Part shown: piece by piece, positions 30,306 through 39,173 of the stretch
How positions within the stretch are numbered: position 1 is the first letter of the stretch
Layout: the number at the start of each line of letters is the position of its first letter
NCBI GenBank assembly: GCA_963737015.1
Contig: CAVTQZ010000001.1
Location: 806,001 to 870,000, forward strand
Length of the DNA: 64,000 nucleotides
Reading direction: 5' to 3'
From: CAVTQZ01 sp963737015
GTDB taxonomy: Bacteria; Actinomycetota; Acidimicrobiia; Acidimicrobiales; UBA8190
Program-made: the position numbers and the translations under genes
The notes under the pieces: model-generated
Seen by the model: the letters and a program-made list of their open reading frames with translations, nothing else
Told to the model about the DNA's origin: nothing
Databases searched by the model: none

Positions 30306-31325
30306 GTGGTGCCTCCGGTCGTCGACCTGCGTAGCGACACGGTCACGAGGCCCACCGCGCAGATGCGGCGCGCGATGGCCGAAGCCGAGGTCGGAGACGA
30401 CGGTTACGGCGAGGACCCGACGGTGCGGGCTCTGGAGGAGGCCTACGCCGAGCGGGTCGGCAAGGAGGCCGCAGTCTTCGTCCCTTCGGGGACCATGGCG
30501 AATCAGATCGCGCTGCGCGTCCTGTGCCCTGGGGGAGCGCTCGTCGTCGCGGGCCGGCGCCAGCACATCGTCATCTACGAGCACGGGGCCGCCGCGATGA
30601 ACGCGGGAGTTCAGTTCCATCTGGTCGACGACGAGACGGGGGTCTTCGCGCCCGAGGCGGTGTCCTCCGCCGTCGAAGGCGCGTCGCATCATCAGCCACG
30701 CGTGGGCCTCGTCTGCGTCGAGCAGACGCACATGCCGGCGGGCGGTGTGCCGTGGACTGTCGACGACCTCGACGCGGTGGCGCTGGCCGGCGGTGGGGTG
30801 TCGCTGCACATGGACGGTGCACGGTTGTTCAATGCGGAGGTGGCGACGACGATCCCCGCACGGGAGTTCGCCTCGCGCGCCACGACCGTAATGACTTGCA
30901 TGTCGAAAGGACTCTGCGCACCGGTCGGGTCTCTTCTCGCAGGCGCTTCGGACGTCATCGAAGCCGCCCACACCGAGAGGCAGCGCCTCGGAGGTGGGAT
31001 GCGCCAGGCGGGCGTGATCGCAGCGGCGGGGCTCGTCGCGCTCAAGGAGATGGTCGAGCGCCTCGAGGAGGATCACCAGCGCGCCCGGCGTCTAGCGGAT
31101 GCAGTCGCAGAGCGCTGGCCCGATGCCGGATTCGATCCGACTTCCGTGCGGACGAACATCGTGGTGTTCGCTCACCGTGACACCGACCGGTTGATCGGGC
31201 ACCTGAGGAACGAGGGGGTGCTCGGGGGAACGATCGCGCCCGGTGTCTGTCGTCTCGTGACACACAACGACGTCGACGACTCCGGGATCGAGCGCGCTTC
31301 GAAGGCGCTCGCCTGCGCTCCGTAA
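30306..31325 (+). CDS. ltaE: Low-specificity L-threonine aldolase
   Basis: PLP enzyme splitting L-threonine or allo-threonine into glycine and acetaldehyde. 339 aa. Signatures are DLRSDTVTRPT at the N-terminus, GDDGYGEDPTV, FVPSGTMANQ and the PLP lysine in MSKGLCAPVGS. There are two adjacent GTG codons (30306, 30309); the second lies 6 nt after TAGATT (30297-30302), the leaderless spacing seen elsewhere in the window, so it may be the real start. The glycine produced could feed the glycine cleavage system whose H protein is encoded 12 kb away. Confidence 0.9.
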   Translation: MVPPVVDLRSDTVTRPTAQMRRAMAEAEVGDDGYGEDPTVRALEEAYAERVGKEAAVFVPSGTMANQIALRVLCPGGALVVAGRRQHIVIYEHGAAAMNAGVQFHLVDDETGVFAPEAVSSAVEGASHHQPRVGLVCVEQTHMPAGGVPWTVDDLDAVALAGGGVSLHMDGARLFNAEVATTIPAREFASRATTVMTCMSKGLCAPVGSLLAGASDVIEAAHTERQRLGGGMRQAGVIAAAGLVALKEMVERLEEDHQRARRLADAVAERWPDAGFDPTSVRTNIVVFAHRDTDRLIGHLRNEGVLGGTIAPGVCRLVTHNDVDDSGIERASKALACAP

Positions 31326-31335
31326 CGGATGAAGA

Positions 31336-31382
31336 CCGGATAAGCCGGATAAGCCGGGATAAGCCCGCATAAGCGCGATAAG
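31336..31382 (+). repeat. Five tandem 9-10 bp units with ATAAG core
   Basis: Consecutive units CCGGATAAG, CCGGATAAG, CCGGGATAAG, CCCGCATAAG and CGCGATAAG fill the start of the gap between the threonine aldolase and aldolase genes. They are not symmetrical enough to form a hairpin. They may be a slipped-strand repeat or a cluster of protein-binding sites. Confidence 0.6.
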
Positions 31383-31468
31383 ACGCACAAGTAAGTCATG
31401 CAGGGGCTTTCCCGGTGCCAAGTAGGCTCGTGTGAAGCGGCACGCAGAGCCCTGGAGGAGGCCTTCTC

Positions 31469-32524
31469 ATGGCAAGCGAGATCGAAACGCTGCTCGGCGA
31501 CGAGGCAGAGTCGCTCCTCACATACGAGTGCAAGGGAGTGACCGCAGACGAGCTCACGCTTCCCGGCCCGGACTACATAGACAGAGTCGTGTTGGCAAGC
31601 GACCGCCCGATCCCCGTCGTGCGCAACCTCGCAACGCTCTACAACCACGGGCGTCTCGGCGGCACCGGTTACCTCTCGATCCTCCCGGTCGACCAGGGCA
31701 TCGAGCACTCCGCGGCGGCGAGCTTCGCCAAGAACCCCGCCTATTTCGATCCCGCCAACCTGGTCGAGCTCGCTCTCGCGGGCGGGTCTTCAGCGATCGC
31801 CACGACACTCGGGGGGCTCGGGATCGTCGCGCGGCGCTACGCGCACCGGATCCCGTTCATCGTGAAGCTCAACCACAACGAGTTCCTCCACTACCCCAAC
31901 CAGTACGACCAGGTGATGTTCGGGTCGGTCCGCCAGGCGGCCGATCTCGGCGCGATCGGGGTCGGCGCCACCATCTACTTCGGCTCCGACGAGTCGGACC
32001 GTCAGCTCCAGGAGGTGCGCACGGCCTTCGAGCTCGCCCACGACCTCGGCCTGTTCACCGTCCTGTGGTGCTACCTGCGCAACCCCGCGTTCAAGACCCC
32101 CGAAGCCGACTACCACCTCGCAGCCGACCTCACCGGCCAGGCGAACCACATCGGCGTCACGATCGAGGCGGACCTCATCAAGCAGAAGCAGCCGGAGAAC
32201 AACGGCGGGTACAACGCGCTCAACTTCGGGCGTACGGACCCGCTCGTCTACGAGCAGCTCACCACTGACAACCCGATCGACTGGACCCGCTGGCAGGTCG
32301 TGAACTGCTATGCGGGCCGAATCGGGCTGATCAACTCCGGTGGCGAGTCGAAAGGGGCGGACGACCTCGCCCAGGCCGTGAGGACCGCCGTGATCAACAA
32401 GAGGGCCGGCGGGACCGGGCTCATAGTGGGCCGTAAGGCGTTCCAGAGGCCCATGGCCGAAGGGGTAGAGCTGCTCCACGGCGTCCAGGACGTCTTTCTC
32501 GATTCCTCCGTCACGATCGCCTGA
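31469..32524 (+). CDS. fbaB: Class I fructose-bisphosphate aldolase (FbaB/DhnA type)
   Basis: Reversible cleavage of fructose 1,6-bisphosphate by Schiff-base chemistry. The 351-aa length equals E. coli FbaB. Diagnostic segments are GTGYLSILPVDQGIEHS, FIVKLNHNEFLHYPN, GVGATIYFGSDES, VTIEADLIKQKQPENNGG and GLIVGRKAFQRP. A GGAGGAGG ribosome-binding site precedes the ATG. It is the only glycolytic gene in the window and stands alone in its transcript. Confidence 0.92.
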   Translation: MASEIETLLGDEAESLLTYECKGVTADELTLPGPDYIDRVVLASDRPIPVVRNLATLYNHGRLGGTGYLSILPVDQGIEHSAAASFAKNPAYFDPANLVELALAGGSSAIATTLGGLGIVARRYAHRIPFIVKLNHNEFLHYPNQYDQVMFGSVRQAADLGAIGVGATIYFGSDESDRQLQEVRTAFELAHDLGLFTVLWCYLRNPAFKTPEADYHLAADLTGQANHIGVTIEADLIKQKQPENNGGYNALNFGRTDPLVYEQLTTDNPIDWTRWQVVNCYAGRIGLINSGGESKGADDLAQAVRTAVINKRAGGTGLIVGRKAFQRPMAEGVELLHGVQDVFLDSSVTIA

Positions 32525-32640
32525 CCCTCCGGGGGCGACGGTAAGCTCGCCTCCAGAAGCCGCAACGGTGCGCAACGTGGCCGGGAGACGGCGCTCCTGA
32601 ACGACGGCGCCTCGACGGACGCGGAGAAAACGGAGGACGC

Positions 32641-34557
32641 GTGTCCACCGCCACAGGACAACAGACGATCGAGCTCGACCGGGTCGTCATCCGCTTCGCC
32701 GGCGACTCCGGCGACGGCATGCAGCTGACGGGGATGCAGTTCACCACTGTCAGCTCGCTCTTCGGCAACGACACCGCGACGCTCCCCGACTTCCCTGCGG
32801 AGATCCGCGCTCCCGCCGGGACCCTCGCGGGCGTGTCGGCCTTCCAGGTCCACATCTCGGACCACGACATCCTCACGCCCGGGGACTCGCCGAGCGTGCT
32901 CGTCGCAATGAACCCCGCGGCCCTCCGCGCCAACCTCCACGCGGTGGCGAGCGGGGGGACTCTCATACTTAACATCGACGCATTCGAGGAGCGGGCCCTC
33001 GAGAAGGCCGGCTACAGGTCGAACCCGATCTCCGACGGGAGCTTGTCGAGCTACAAGGTCTACGAGATCCCGATGACGTCTCTCACCATGGAAGTGGGCA
33101 AGCAGGTCGGTGTGAAGCCGCGCGACGCGGAGCGCGCCAAGAACTTCTTCGCGCTCGGGCTCGTCAGCTGGCTCTACAGCCGGCCGGTCGACACGACGCT
33201 CGAATGGATCGCCAAGCGCTTCGCCACAGCGCCGCAGATCCTCGACATCAACACCCGCGCCTTCAAGGCGGGACACGCCTTCGGTGAGACCGCCGAGCTC
33301 TTCGAGTCGAACTACCAGGTCCGACCGGCAACCCTCAGGCCGGGGACCTACACGAACGTGACCGGGAACACGGCTCTGGCTTGGGGGCTGATCGCCGCGG
33401 CGCACCAGGCCCGGTTGCCGATGTTCCTCGGCTCGTACCCGATCACGCCGGCATCGGACATCCTCCACGAGCTCTCGAAGCACAAGGAGTTCGGGATCAG
33501 GACACTGCAGGCCGAGGACGAGATCGCCGGTATCGGCGCCGCGATCGGTGCGGCCTTCGGCGGCTCCCTGGGAGTGACGACGACGAGCGGCCCCGGGATC
33601 GACCTCAAGTCCGAGTCGATCGGGCTCGCCGTGAGCCTCGAGCTCCCGCTCCTCGTCATCGACATCCAGAGGGGCGGACCCTCGACGGGACTTCCGACCA
33701 AGACAGAGCAGTCCGACCTGCTTCACGCCATGTTCGGGCGCCACGGGGAATCCCCGGTGCCGATCGTGGCACCGCGAACGCCCTCGCACTGCTTCGAAGC
33801 GGTCTTCGAGGCGGTGCGCATCGCCGTGACCTACCGCACGCCGGTTTTCCTCCTGTCGGACGGATACCTCGCGAACGGTGCAGAGCCGTGGTCGCTGCCC
33901 GACGTCGCGAGCCTTCCCGAGCTGCACGTCGAGTTCGCGAGCGAGCCGAACCATGAAGAGGAAGACGGCCAGCGGGTCTTCTGGCCGTACGTCCGCGACG
34001 AGCGGACGATGGCGCGTCCATGGGCGATTCCCGGCACCGCGGGGCTCGAGCACCGCATCGGCGGACTCGAGAAGGAAGACGGCTCGGGCAACGTCTCGTA
34101 CGAGCCCGCCAACCACGAGCGGATGGTGCGTCTTCGCGCAGAGAAGGTGGCACGCATCGCCTCGGACATAGAGCCCGTCGAAGTGGACGACCCGAGCGGG
34201 CTCGGCGGGGCGCCGGTCCTCATCCTCGGGTGGGGGTCCACCTTCGGTTCGATCGCAGCGGGCGTACGACGCGTGCGGGCGAGAGGCCTCGAGGTCGCCC
34301 ATGCGCACCTGGTCCACCTCAATCCGTTCCCTTCGAACCTCGCCGAGGTCGTGCGCGCATACGACAAGGTGCTCATCCCCGAGGCGAACCTCGGGCAACT
34401 GGCGAAGCTCATCAGGGCCGACTTCCTCGTCGACGCGAAGTCCCTGACGAAGGTTCAGGGGATCCCGTTCAAGGCGGCGGAGATAGAGGAGAAGGTGCTC
34501 GAGATGCTCGGAGTGGACCCGAAGGTGAGCGAAGCCGAGGAGGACGTGGCGAGCTGA
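32641..34557 (+). CDS. korA: 2-oxoacid:ferredoxin oxidoreductase, fused gamma-alpha subunit (2-oxoglutarate type)
   Basis: 638 aa. The N-terminal gamma domain (RFAGDSGDGMQLTG, about 18-31) is fused to the alpha domain (GNTALAWGLIAAA, SYPITPASDILHEL, GPGIDLKSESIGLA). The GLEKEDGSGNVSYEP segment near the end of the pyrimidine-binding region is typical of actinobacterial KorA. With KorB it oxidises 2-oxoglutarate to succinyl-CoA using ferredoxin, or runs in reverse. The GTG start at 32641 has a GGAGGA site. The stop overlaps the korB ATG. Substrate choice is inferred from similarity to mycobacterial KorAB. Confidence 0.9.
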   Translation: MSTATGQQTIELDRVVIRFAGDSGDGMQLTGMQFTTVSSLFGNDTATLPDFPAEIRAPAGTLAGVSAFQVHISDHDILTPGDSPSVLVAMNPAALRANLHAVASGGTLILNIDAFEERALEKAGYRSNPISDGSLSSYKVYEIPMTSLTMEVGKQVGVKPRDAERAKNFFALGLVSWLYSRPVDTTLEWIAKRFATAPQILDINTRAFKAGHAFGETAELFESNYQVRPATLRPGTYTNVTGNTALAWGLIAAAHQARLPMFLGSYPITPASDILHELSKHKEFGIRTLQAEDEIAGIGAAIGAAFGGSLGVTTTSGPGIDLKSESIGLAVSLELPLLVIDIQRGGPSTGLPTKTEQSDLLHAMFGRHGESPVPIVAPRTPSHCFEAVFEAVRIAVTYRTPVFLLSDGYLANGAEPWSLPDVASLPELHVEFASEPNHEEEDGQRVFWPYVRDERTMARPWAIPGTAGLEHRIGGLEKEDGSGNVSYEPANHERMVRLRAEKVARIASDIEPVEVDDPSGLGGAPVLILGWGSTFGSIAAGVRRVRARGLEVAHAHLVHLNPFPSNLAEVVRAYDKVLIPEANLGQLAKLIRADFLVDAKSLTKVQGIPFKAAEIEEKVLEMLGVDPKVSEAEEDVAS

Positions 34558-35585
34558 TGACCGACACAGCGGTACCCGCCACCACGAGAAAGGACTGGAC
34601 CTCGGACCAGGAGGTCCGCTGGTGCCCCGGCTGTGGCGACTACTCGATCCTCGCCGCGCTCCAGATGCTCATGCCCGAGCTCGGGGTCCGTAGGGAGAAC
34701 ACCGTCTTCATCTCGGGCATCGGATGCGCGGCCCGCTTCCCGTACTACATGAACACCTACGGCATGCACTCGATCCACGGGCGGGCACCCGCCGTGGCAA
34801 CCGGGCTCGCGGTCACGCGGCCGGATCTAGACGTCTGGGTAGTGACCGGGGACGGTGACTCCCTTTCGATCGGCGGCAACCACCTGATCCACGCGCTGCG
34901 CCGCAACGTGAACTTCACCATCCTTCTCTTCAACAACCAGATCTACGGACTCACGAAGGGGCAGTACTCGCCGACCTCCGAGCAGGGCAAGGTCACGAAG
35001 TCAACACCGTTCGGCTCGCTCGAGACCCCGTTCAACCCGATCAGCCTCGCGCTCGGGGCGGAGGCGACGTTCGTGGCACGCACCCACGACATGGACCGTA
35101 AGCACATGCAGGAGACCTTCCGGCGCGCTCACGAGCACAAGGGCGCCGCGTTCGTCGAGATCTACCAGAACTGCAACGTCTTCAACGACGGCGCGTTCGA
35201 GAGGATCACCGGCAAGGAGGTACGGGCGGACAACCTCATTCCCCTCGTCCACGGGGAGCCCATCCGCTTCGGCACCGACGGCCGGCACGGAGTCGTCCTC
35301 GACCCCGACGGACGCCTTCGAGTGGTGGAAGTCGCGGAGGTGGGGGAGGAGGCGTTGTTGGTGCACGACGAGCGGCGCGAGGACCCGGGTCTCGCGTTCC
35401 AGCTGTCGCGCCTGGCGCGCGGCCCCTACGAGCCGACCCCCATCGGTGTCTTTCGCGCGGTCGAGCGTCAGGAGTACGGCGAGGCGATGACGCGCCAGCT
35501 TCTCGAGGCGAACGAGCGAAAGGGCCCCGCAGACCTCGCCGCCCTCCTCACCTCCGGCGGCACCTGGACCGTGAAAGGCGGCTGA
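34557..35585 (+). CDS. korB: 2-oxoacid:ferredoxin oxidoreductase beta subunit
   Basis: 342 aa, ThDP- and iron-sulfur-binding subunit. CPGCGDYSIL (residues 24 on) and GIGCAARFP supply cluster cysteines, with another in QNCNVFND. The ThDP/Mg motif is GDGDSLSIGGNHLIHALRRN through FNNQIYGLTKGQ. ATG 34557 shares one base with the korA stop codon, so subunits are made in step. No gamma/delta ferredoxin subunit is encoded nearby; like mycobacterial KorAB it probably uses a separate ferredoxin. Confidence 0.93.
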   Translation: MTDTAVPATTRKDWTSDQEVRWCPGCGDYSILAALQMLMPELGVRRENTVFISGIGCAARFPYYMNTYGMHSIHGRAPAVATGLAVTRPDLDVWVVTGDGDSLSIGGNHLIHALRRNVNFTILLFNNQIYGLTKGQYSPTSEQGKVTKSTPFGSLETPFNPISLALGAEATFVARTHDMDRKHMQETFRRAHEHKGAAFVEIYQNCNVFNDGAFERITGKEVRADNLIPLVHGEPIRFGTDGRHGVVLDPDGRLRVVEVAEVGEEALLVHDERREDPGLAFQLSRLARGPYEPTPIGVFRAVERQEYGEAMTRQLLEANERKGPADLAALLTSGGTWTVKGG

Positions 35586-35597
35586 GCGCGGCGCTCA
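35583..35597. repeat. Perfect 15-bp palindrome holding both stop codons of convergent genes
   Basis: TGAGCGC-G-GCGCTCA spans 35583-35597. Its first three bases are the korB TGA and its last three, read on the minus strand, the TGA of the opposing gene. Confidence 0.6.
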
Positions 35598-35924
35598 GGG
35601 GACGCGCAGATCCCGGCGCTTCGCCGCGTCGCCGCGCTCTTCCTCTGAGAGGTCCGCCAGGGCGACGGGGCGGACCAGCCCGAAGTGGCCCTCGACTGGG
35701 CATCGCTGGAACCTCGTCCACCCGAGGCGCAGGGCCTTGAACGAAGCGCCCGGTATCCAGATCGTGGTGAAGAGGTGGCCGCGCCCGCAGCGGACCACCA
35801 CGTTGCCTCCCAGTCCATAACCGTGTCTGGCCACCGCGGACGTCTCGACGGCGAGCGACCCGAGGGCCGCGACGGTCGCGACGGCGCGTGATCTCGATCG
35901 TGATCGTGCATGTCCTTCGCTCAT
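35595..35924 (-). CDS. Small conserved actinobacterial protein, function unknown
   Basis: 109 aa from ATG 35924, which overlaps the uspA stop (ATGA). After a polar start, the conserved body reads VVRCGRGHLFTTIWIPG, SFKALRLGWTRFQRCPV and LADLSEEERGDAAKRRDLRVP; I recognise this as a recurrent actinobacterial hypothetical family. The CGxGH...CPVxxH pattern (two Cys, two His) suggests a small metal-binding fold. Co-transcription with uspA hints at a stress-related role, but no function can be assigned. Confidence 0.7.
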   Translation of the reverse strand: MSEGHARSRSRSRAVATVAALGSLAVETSAVARHGYGLGGNVVVRCGRGHLFTTIWIPGASFKALRLGWTRFQRCPVEGHFGLVRPVALADLSEEERGDAAKRRDLRVP

Positions 35925-36364
35925 GCGTTTCGCGCGTGCGGAGTCTCCCGGTGACGCACGATCACCACCGGACAAGCCGCGTTGGAGGCGCAATGCTCGC
36001 TCACCGACCCGAGCAGCATCCCGGCGAAGGCGCCGTGACCGCGGCTGCCCACGACGAGGAGGTCCGCTCCCTCCGACTCCGCGACGAGGACCGGAGCGGG
36101 ATGGCCCTCTACGACCTCCTGGCGAACCTCCACGTCCGTGTCCGGGCCGAGCTCGCGTTCGATGACGTCGGACAGAGATTTGCGAGCCTCGATCTCAGGG
36201 TCGAAGTCCGGTGGCCACAGAGGCGCCCACCCGGACGAGGTCGGGAGGTACCAAGTCGAGACCACCTTCAGAGGCGCGCCCGTAAGTCGCGCCTGGGCGG
36301 CGGCCCAGCGAAGGGCGTCGACCGAGGACTCCGAGCCGTCGACGCCGACGACGATCAGTGTCAT
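35921..36364 (-). CDS. Universal stress protein (UspA family)
   Basis: 147 aa, ATP-binding type. It starts TLIVVGVDGSESSVDAL and carries the nucleotide motif GSRGHGAFAGMLLGSVSEHC (G-2x-G-9x-G-S). A -10 box (TATCCT) ends 7 nt before the ATG, so its mRNA is likely leaderless. It heads a two-gene unit with the small protein at 35595-35924. The role is stress survival; partners unknown. Confidence 0.9.
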   Translation of the reverse strand: MTLIVVGVDGSESSVDALRWAAAQARLTGAPLKVVSTWYLPTSSGWAPLWPPDFDPEIEARKSLSDVIERELGPDTDVEVRQEVVEGHPAPVLVAESEGADLLVVGSRGHGAFAGMLLGSVSEHCASNAACPVVIVRHRETPHARNA

Positions 36365-36371
36365 ACGGCCA

Positions 36372-36377
36372 AGGATA
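36372..36377 (-). promoter_or_regulatory. -10 box of uspA (leaderless)
   Basis: On the minus strand TATCCT is followed by 7 nt and then the uspA ATG. No ribosome-binding site can fit. Confidence 0.55.
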
Positions 36378-36412
36378 AGGACCGCGGGCTTGCCGCTCCG
36401 GGGAAGGACGCT

Positions 36413-39082
36413 TCAGGCGGAGACCGAGGAGCGCACCGGGCCGACCAGGTGGCCGAGTTGGAGGTGCGGGTCGACGAGGAGCTCCTCGACCTCTGCCGCC
36501 GGTTGCGGGTACCCGATCAGGTACCCCTGGGCCCGGTCACAGCCGAGACGCCGAAGCTCCTCGAGGGCGATCTCCGTCTCCACGCCTTCTGCGACGGCGC
36601 TGATCCCGAGTGAGTGTGCGAGAGAGATGATGGCGCTCACGATCACCGAGTCGTCGGCTTCCTCGCCCAGGCCGTCGACGAACGAGCGGTCCACCTTGAG
36701 CGAGTCGATGGGGAATCGCTTCAGGTACGAGAGCGACGAATAGCCGGTGCCGAAGTCGTCGATGGAGATCCGTACCCCCAGCGACTTGAGCGCCCGGAGC
36801 ACCTCGGCCGAGCCGGTCGCCTCGCCCATGAGGGTGCTCTCTGTGAGCTCGAGGCAGACGGAGGCCGGCTCTATCCCGCTCGAGACGACGTCCGATTCGA
36901 TCTCGCTCACCAGGTCCGGATTAGCCAGCTGGCGCGGGGAGATGTTCACGTTCACCTCGATCGTGCGCCTGTTCGCCGCTTTCGCCGCCTCGTTCCACTC
37001 CGCAGCCTGGCGGCACGCGCGGCTGAGCACCCAACGGCCTACCGGGATGATCAGGCCGTGCTCCTCTGCGAGCGAGATGAAGTCGTCCGGTCGCAGAAGC
37101 CCTCTCTTCGGATGCTCCCACCGCAAGAGCGCCTCGACGGCCACGACGGAACCCGAGGAAAGCTCGACGATGGGCTGGTAGTGGATGCGGAACTGCTCCT
37201 CTGCCAGAGCGGAGTGGAGCTCGTTAACGACGTGGAGGCTGTCGAGAGCCACGGCATGACTGTTGATGTCGAACACCTCGATGCGGCCGCGGCCGGCCTC
37301 CTTTGCGAGGTACATGGCGGTGTCCGCGTCGCGAAGCATCCCCTCCGCCGAGACAGATCCACTCTCGGGCGACATGACGACACCGATGCTCGCCGTGACG
37401 AAGACCTGGGTCTGCTCGAGGGTGAAGGGACGCTGCAGGTCTTCGAAGACGCGCCGCACGGCGTCGAGCGCGTCCTCCTCACTGAGGTCCTCCAACAGAA
37501 TCGTGAACTCGTCTCCGCCGAATCGCGCGACGGTGTCGCCGTCGCGAAGCGAATCCCGAAGGCGCTTCGAGACCGCCTTCAGCAAGTCGTCGCCGGCGCT
37601 GTGCCCGAGCCCGTCGTTCACCAGCTTGAAGCGGTCGAGATCCAAGAAAGCCACCGCGACGGGCAGTCTCTTTCGCTCAGCCCGGCTGAGTGCCATGTTC
37701 ACACGGTCCATGAAGAGCACACGGTTGGGAATGCCGGTGAGAGGGTCGTGGATCGCTGCGTGCTCCAGGCGCTCTCGCAGCGACCGCTGCAACGTGATGT
37801 CCTGGACCTGTCCGATCAGGTACCGCGCCCTGCCGGTCGAGTCCCGGACCGCTGAAGCGTGCACCGATGCCCACACGATGGTGCCGTCCGGCCGGATGTA
37901 ACGGTTCTCCACCTCACATCCCTCGGACGTGCCCTCCACGACGCGGCGCAGCTCGACGTGTTTGCGTTCCCAGTCGTCGGGGTGCGTGAGCTCGCGGATG
38001 GTCCGGCCGACGAGGTCCGCGGCGGGTCGTCCGACGATCGATTCGTAGGCACGGTTGGGACGCAGGATCACGCCGTCGGTCGTGGCCAGCGCCATACCTA
38101 TCGGGGCGTCTTCGAACGCGCTCTGGAACAGCTCGTGAGCCTCGAGCAGGTCCGTGATGTCGTGGAGGTTCCCGACGATCCCGCCCACGTCGGGATCGTT
38201 CAGGTGGTTGCTGACCGTTGCCTCGAAGTGCCTCCATTTGCCCTTGCTGTCGCGTATTCGGACGTGCATGCAAAGCGCCTCCGAGGGGTCCTCGGAGAGC
38301 TGGTCGAATTGCACCTTCATGCCTTCGATGTCGTCTGGATGGAGGAAGGCGGCCATGGAGCACCCGTAGTAGGGCTCTGAGGCAATTCCGAGCACACGCT
38401 CGAAGGCGGGGCTCGCGTACTTGAGGGCGCCGTTGCTCTCGGTGACGAGGATGACGTCGGTCGCGTTGTGGACGAGCGCCTTGAAACGGGCCTCGGACTG
38501 GCGGAGGTCCGTCTCCACGTTCTCGCGTGCTGCGGTGGCGCGGCCGAGAATGCCGATCGTGAGGAGAGTGCCGAGGAGGCTCAGTCCGGCGAGCCCGTGT
38601 ACGAGGGGCTGGCGGATGAGGGTCGGCGCGATCCCGAGCCCGATGGCGCTCTGGCCGAGGACCATCCAGACGACGGTCCAGCGCATCATCCACCTGGTGG
38701 CCCTCGAACCGAAAAGAGTGAGTGCCGAGCCGCAGCCGAACACGAACCCGATCGACATGATGGGACCCCACCCCGTCGCGTACGCGACGACGGTGATCAC
38801 CCCCATGTTCACGCCTATGTAGAGAGGCGAATGCCACGGGCGCTTGGAATCTCCCCAAAACGCGGCGGACAGGATTGCGATGGCGCCCCCGCCGAGGACG
38901 AGGACGACATACACCCAATAGGGGAGGCTCGCGATCAGATTGAAGTAACGAAGGACACAGAAGGTCGCCGCGACCGGCAGGTTCGACAGCATCTCCAGAT
39001 CGAGCGTTCGGCGCCCGATGCGAGCCCAAATACTCTCGGGCGCGCCGGCGTTCTCGAGCACAGGTCTCGGCTCGCCTTCCAC
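36413..39082 (-). CDS. Membrane PAS-GGDEF-EAL cyclic-di-GMP protein
   Basis: 889 aa. Residues 35-180 hold several membrane helices; two PAS domains follow (about 195-312 and 315-432), then GGDEF (about 440-605) and EAL (about 615-875). The cyclase motif is intact (FGGDEF, 521-526), with the inhibitory RxxD site RDGD at 513-516. The phosphodiesterase domain keeps EAL (650-652) and DDFGTGYSSL. Both activities may be present, switched by the PAS sensors or membrane input. It is the only second-messenger enzyme in the window. The GTG start at 39082 lacks an obvious ribosome-binding site, so the N-terminus is uncertain. Confidence 0.92.
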   Translation of the reverse strand: MEGEPRPVLENAGAPESIWARIGRRTLDLEMLSNLPVAATFCVLRYFNLIASLPYWVYVVLVLGGGAIAILSAAFWGDSKRPWHSPLYIGVNMGVITVVAYATGWGPIMSIGFVFGCGSALTLFGSRATRWMMRWTVVWMVLGQSAIGLGIAPTLIRQPLVHGLAGLSLLGTLLTIGILGRATAARENVETDLRQSEARFKALVHNATDVILVTESNGALKYASPAFERVLGIASEPYYGCSMAAFLHPDDIEGMKVQFDQLSEDPSEALCMHVRIRDSKGKWRHFEATVSNHLNDPDVGGIVGNLHDITDLLEAHELFQSAFEDAPIGMALATTDGVILRPNRAYESIVGRPAADLVGRTIRELTHPDDWERKHVELRRVVEGTSEGCEVENRYIRPDGTIVWASVHASAVRDSTGRARYLIGQVQDITLQRSLRERLEHAAIHDPLTGIPNRVLFMDRVNMALSRAERKRLPVAVAFLDLDRFKLVNDGLGHSAGDDLLKAVSKRLRDSLRDGDTVARFGGDEFTILLEDLSEEDALDAVRRVFEDLQRPFTLEQTQVFVTASIGVVMSPESGSVSAEGMLRDADTAMYLAKEAGRGRIEVFDINSHAVALDSLHVVNELHSALAEEQFRIHYQPIVELSSGSVVAVEALLRWEHPKRGLLRPDDFISLAEEHGLIIPVGRWVLSRACRQAAEWNEAAKAANRRTIEVNVNISPRQLANPDLVSEIESDVVSSGIEPASVCLELTESTLMGEATGSAEVLRALKSLGVRISIDDFGTGYSSLSYLKRFPIDSLKVDRSFVDGLGEEADDSVIVSAIISLAHSLGISAVAEGVETEIALEELRRLGCDRAQGYLIGYPQPAAEVEELLVDPHLQLGHLVGPVRSSVSA

Positions 39083-39173
39083 CGAGATCTCATCGGCGTC
39101 GGCGCCTCGATGCTTGACCGTACGTAGCCGCTGAGCTGGGCTGCTGAGTCAGGCTCGTGATTGGTGGGGGCCT

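Noticed and set aside
31336..31382. CRISPR-like repeat
   Set aside because: Units are 9-10 bp and contiguous with no spacers; no cas genes occur in the window.
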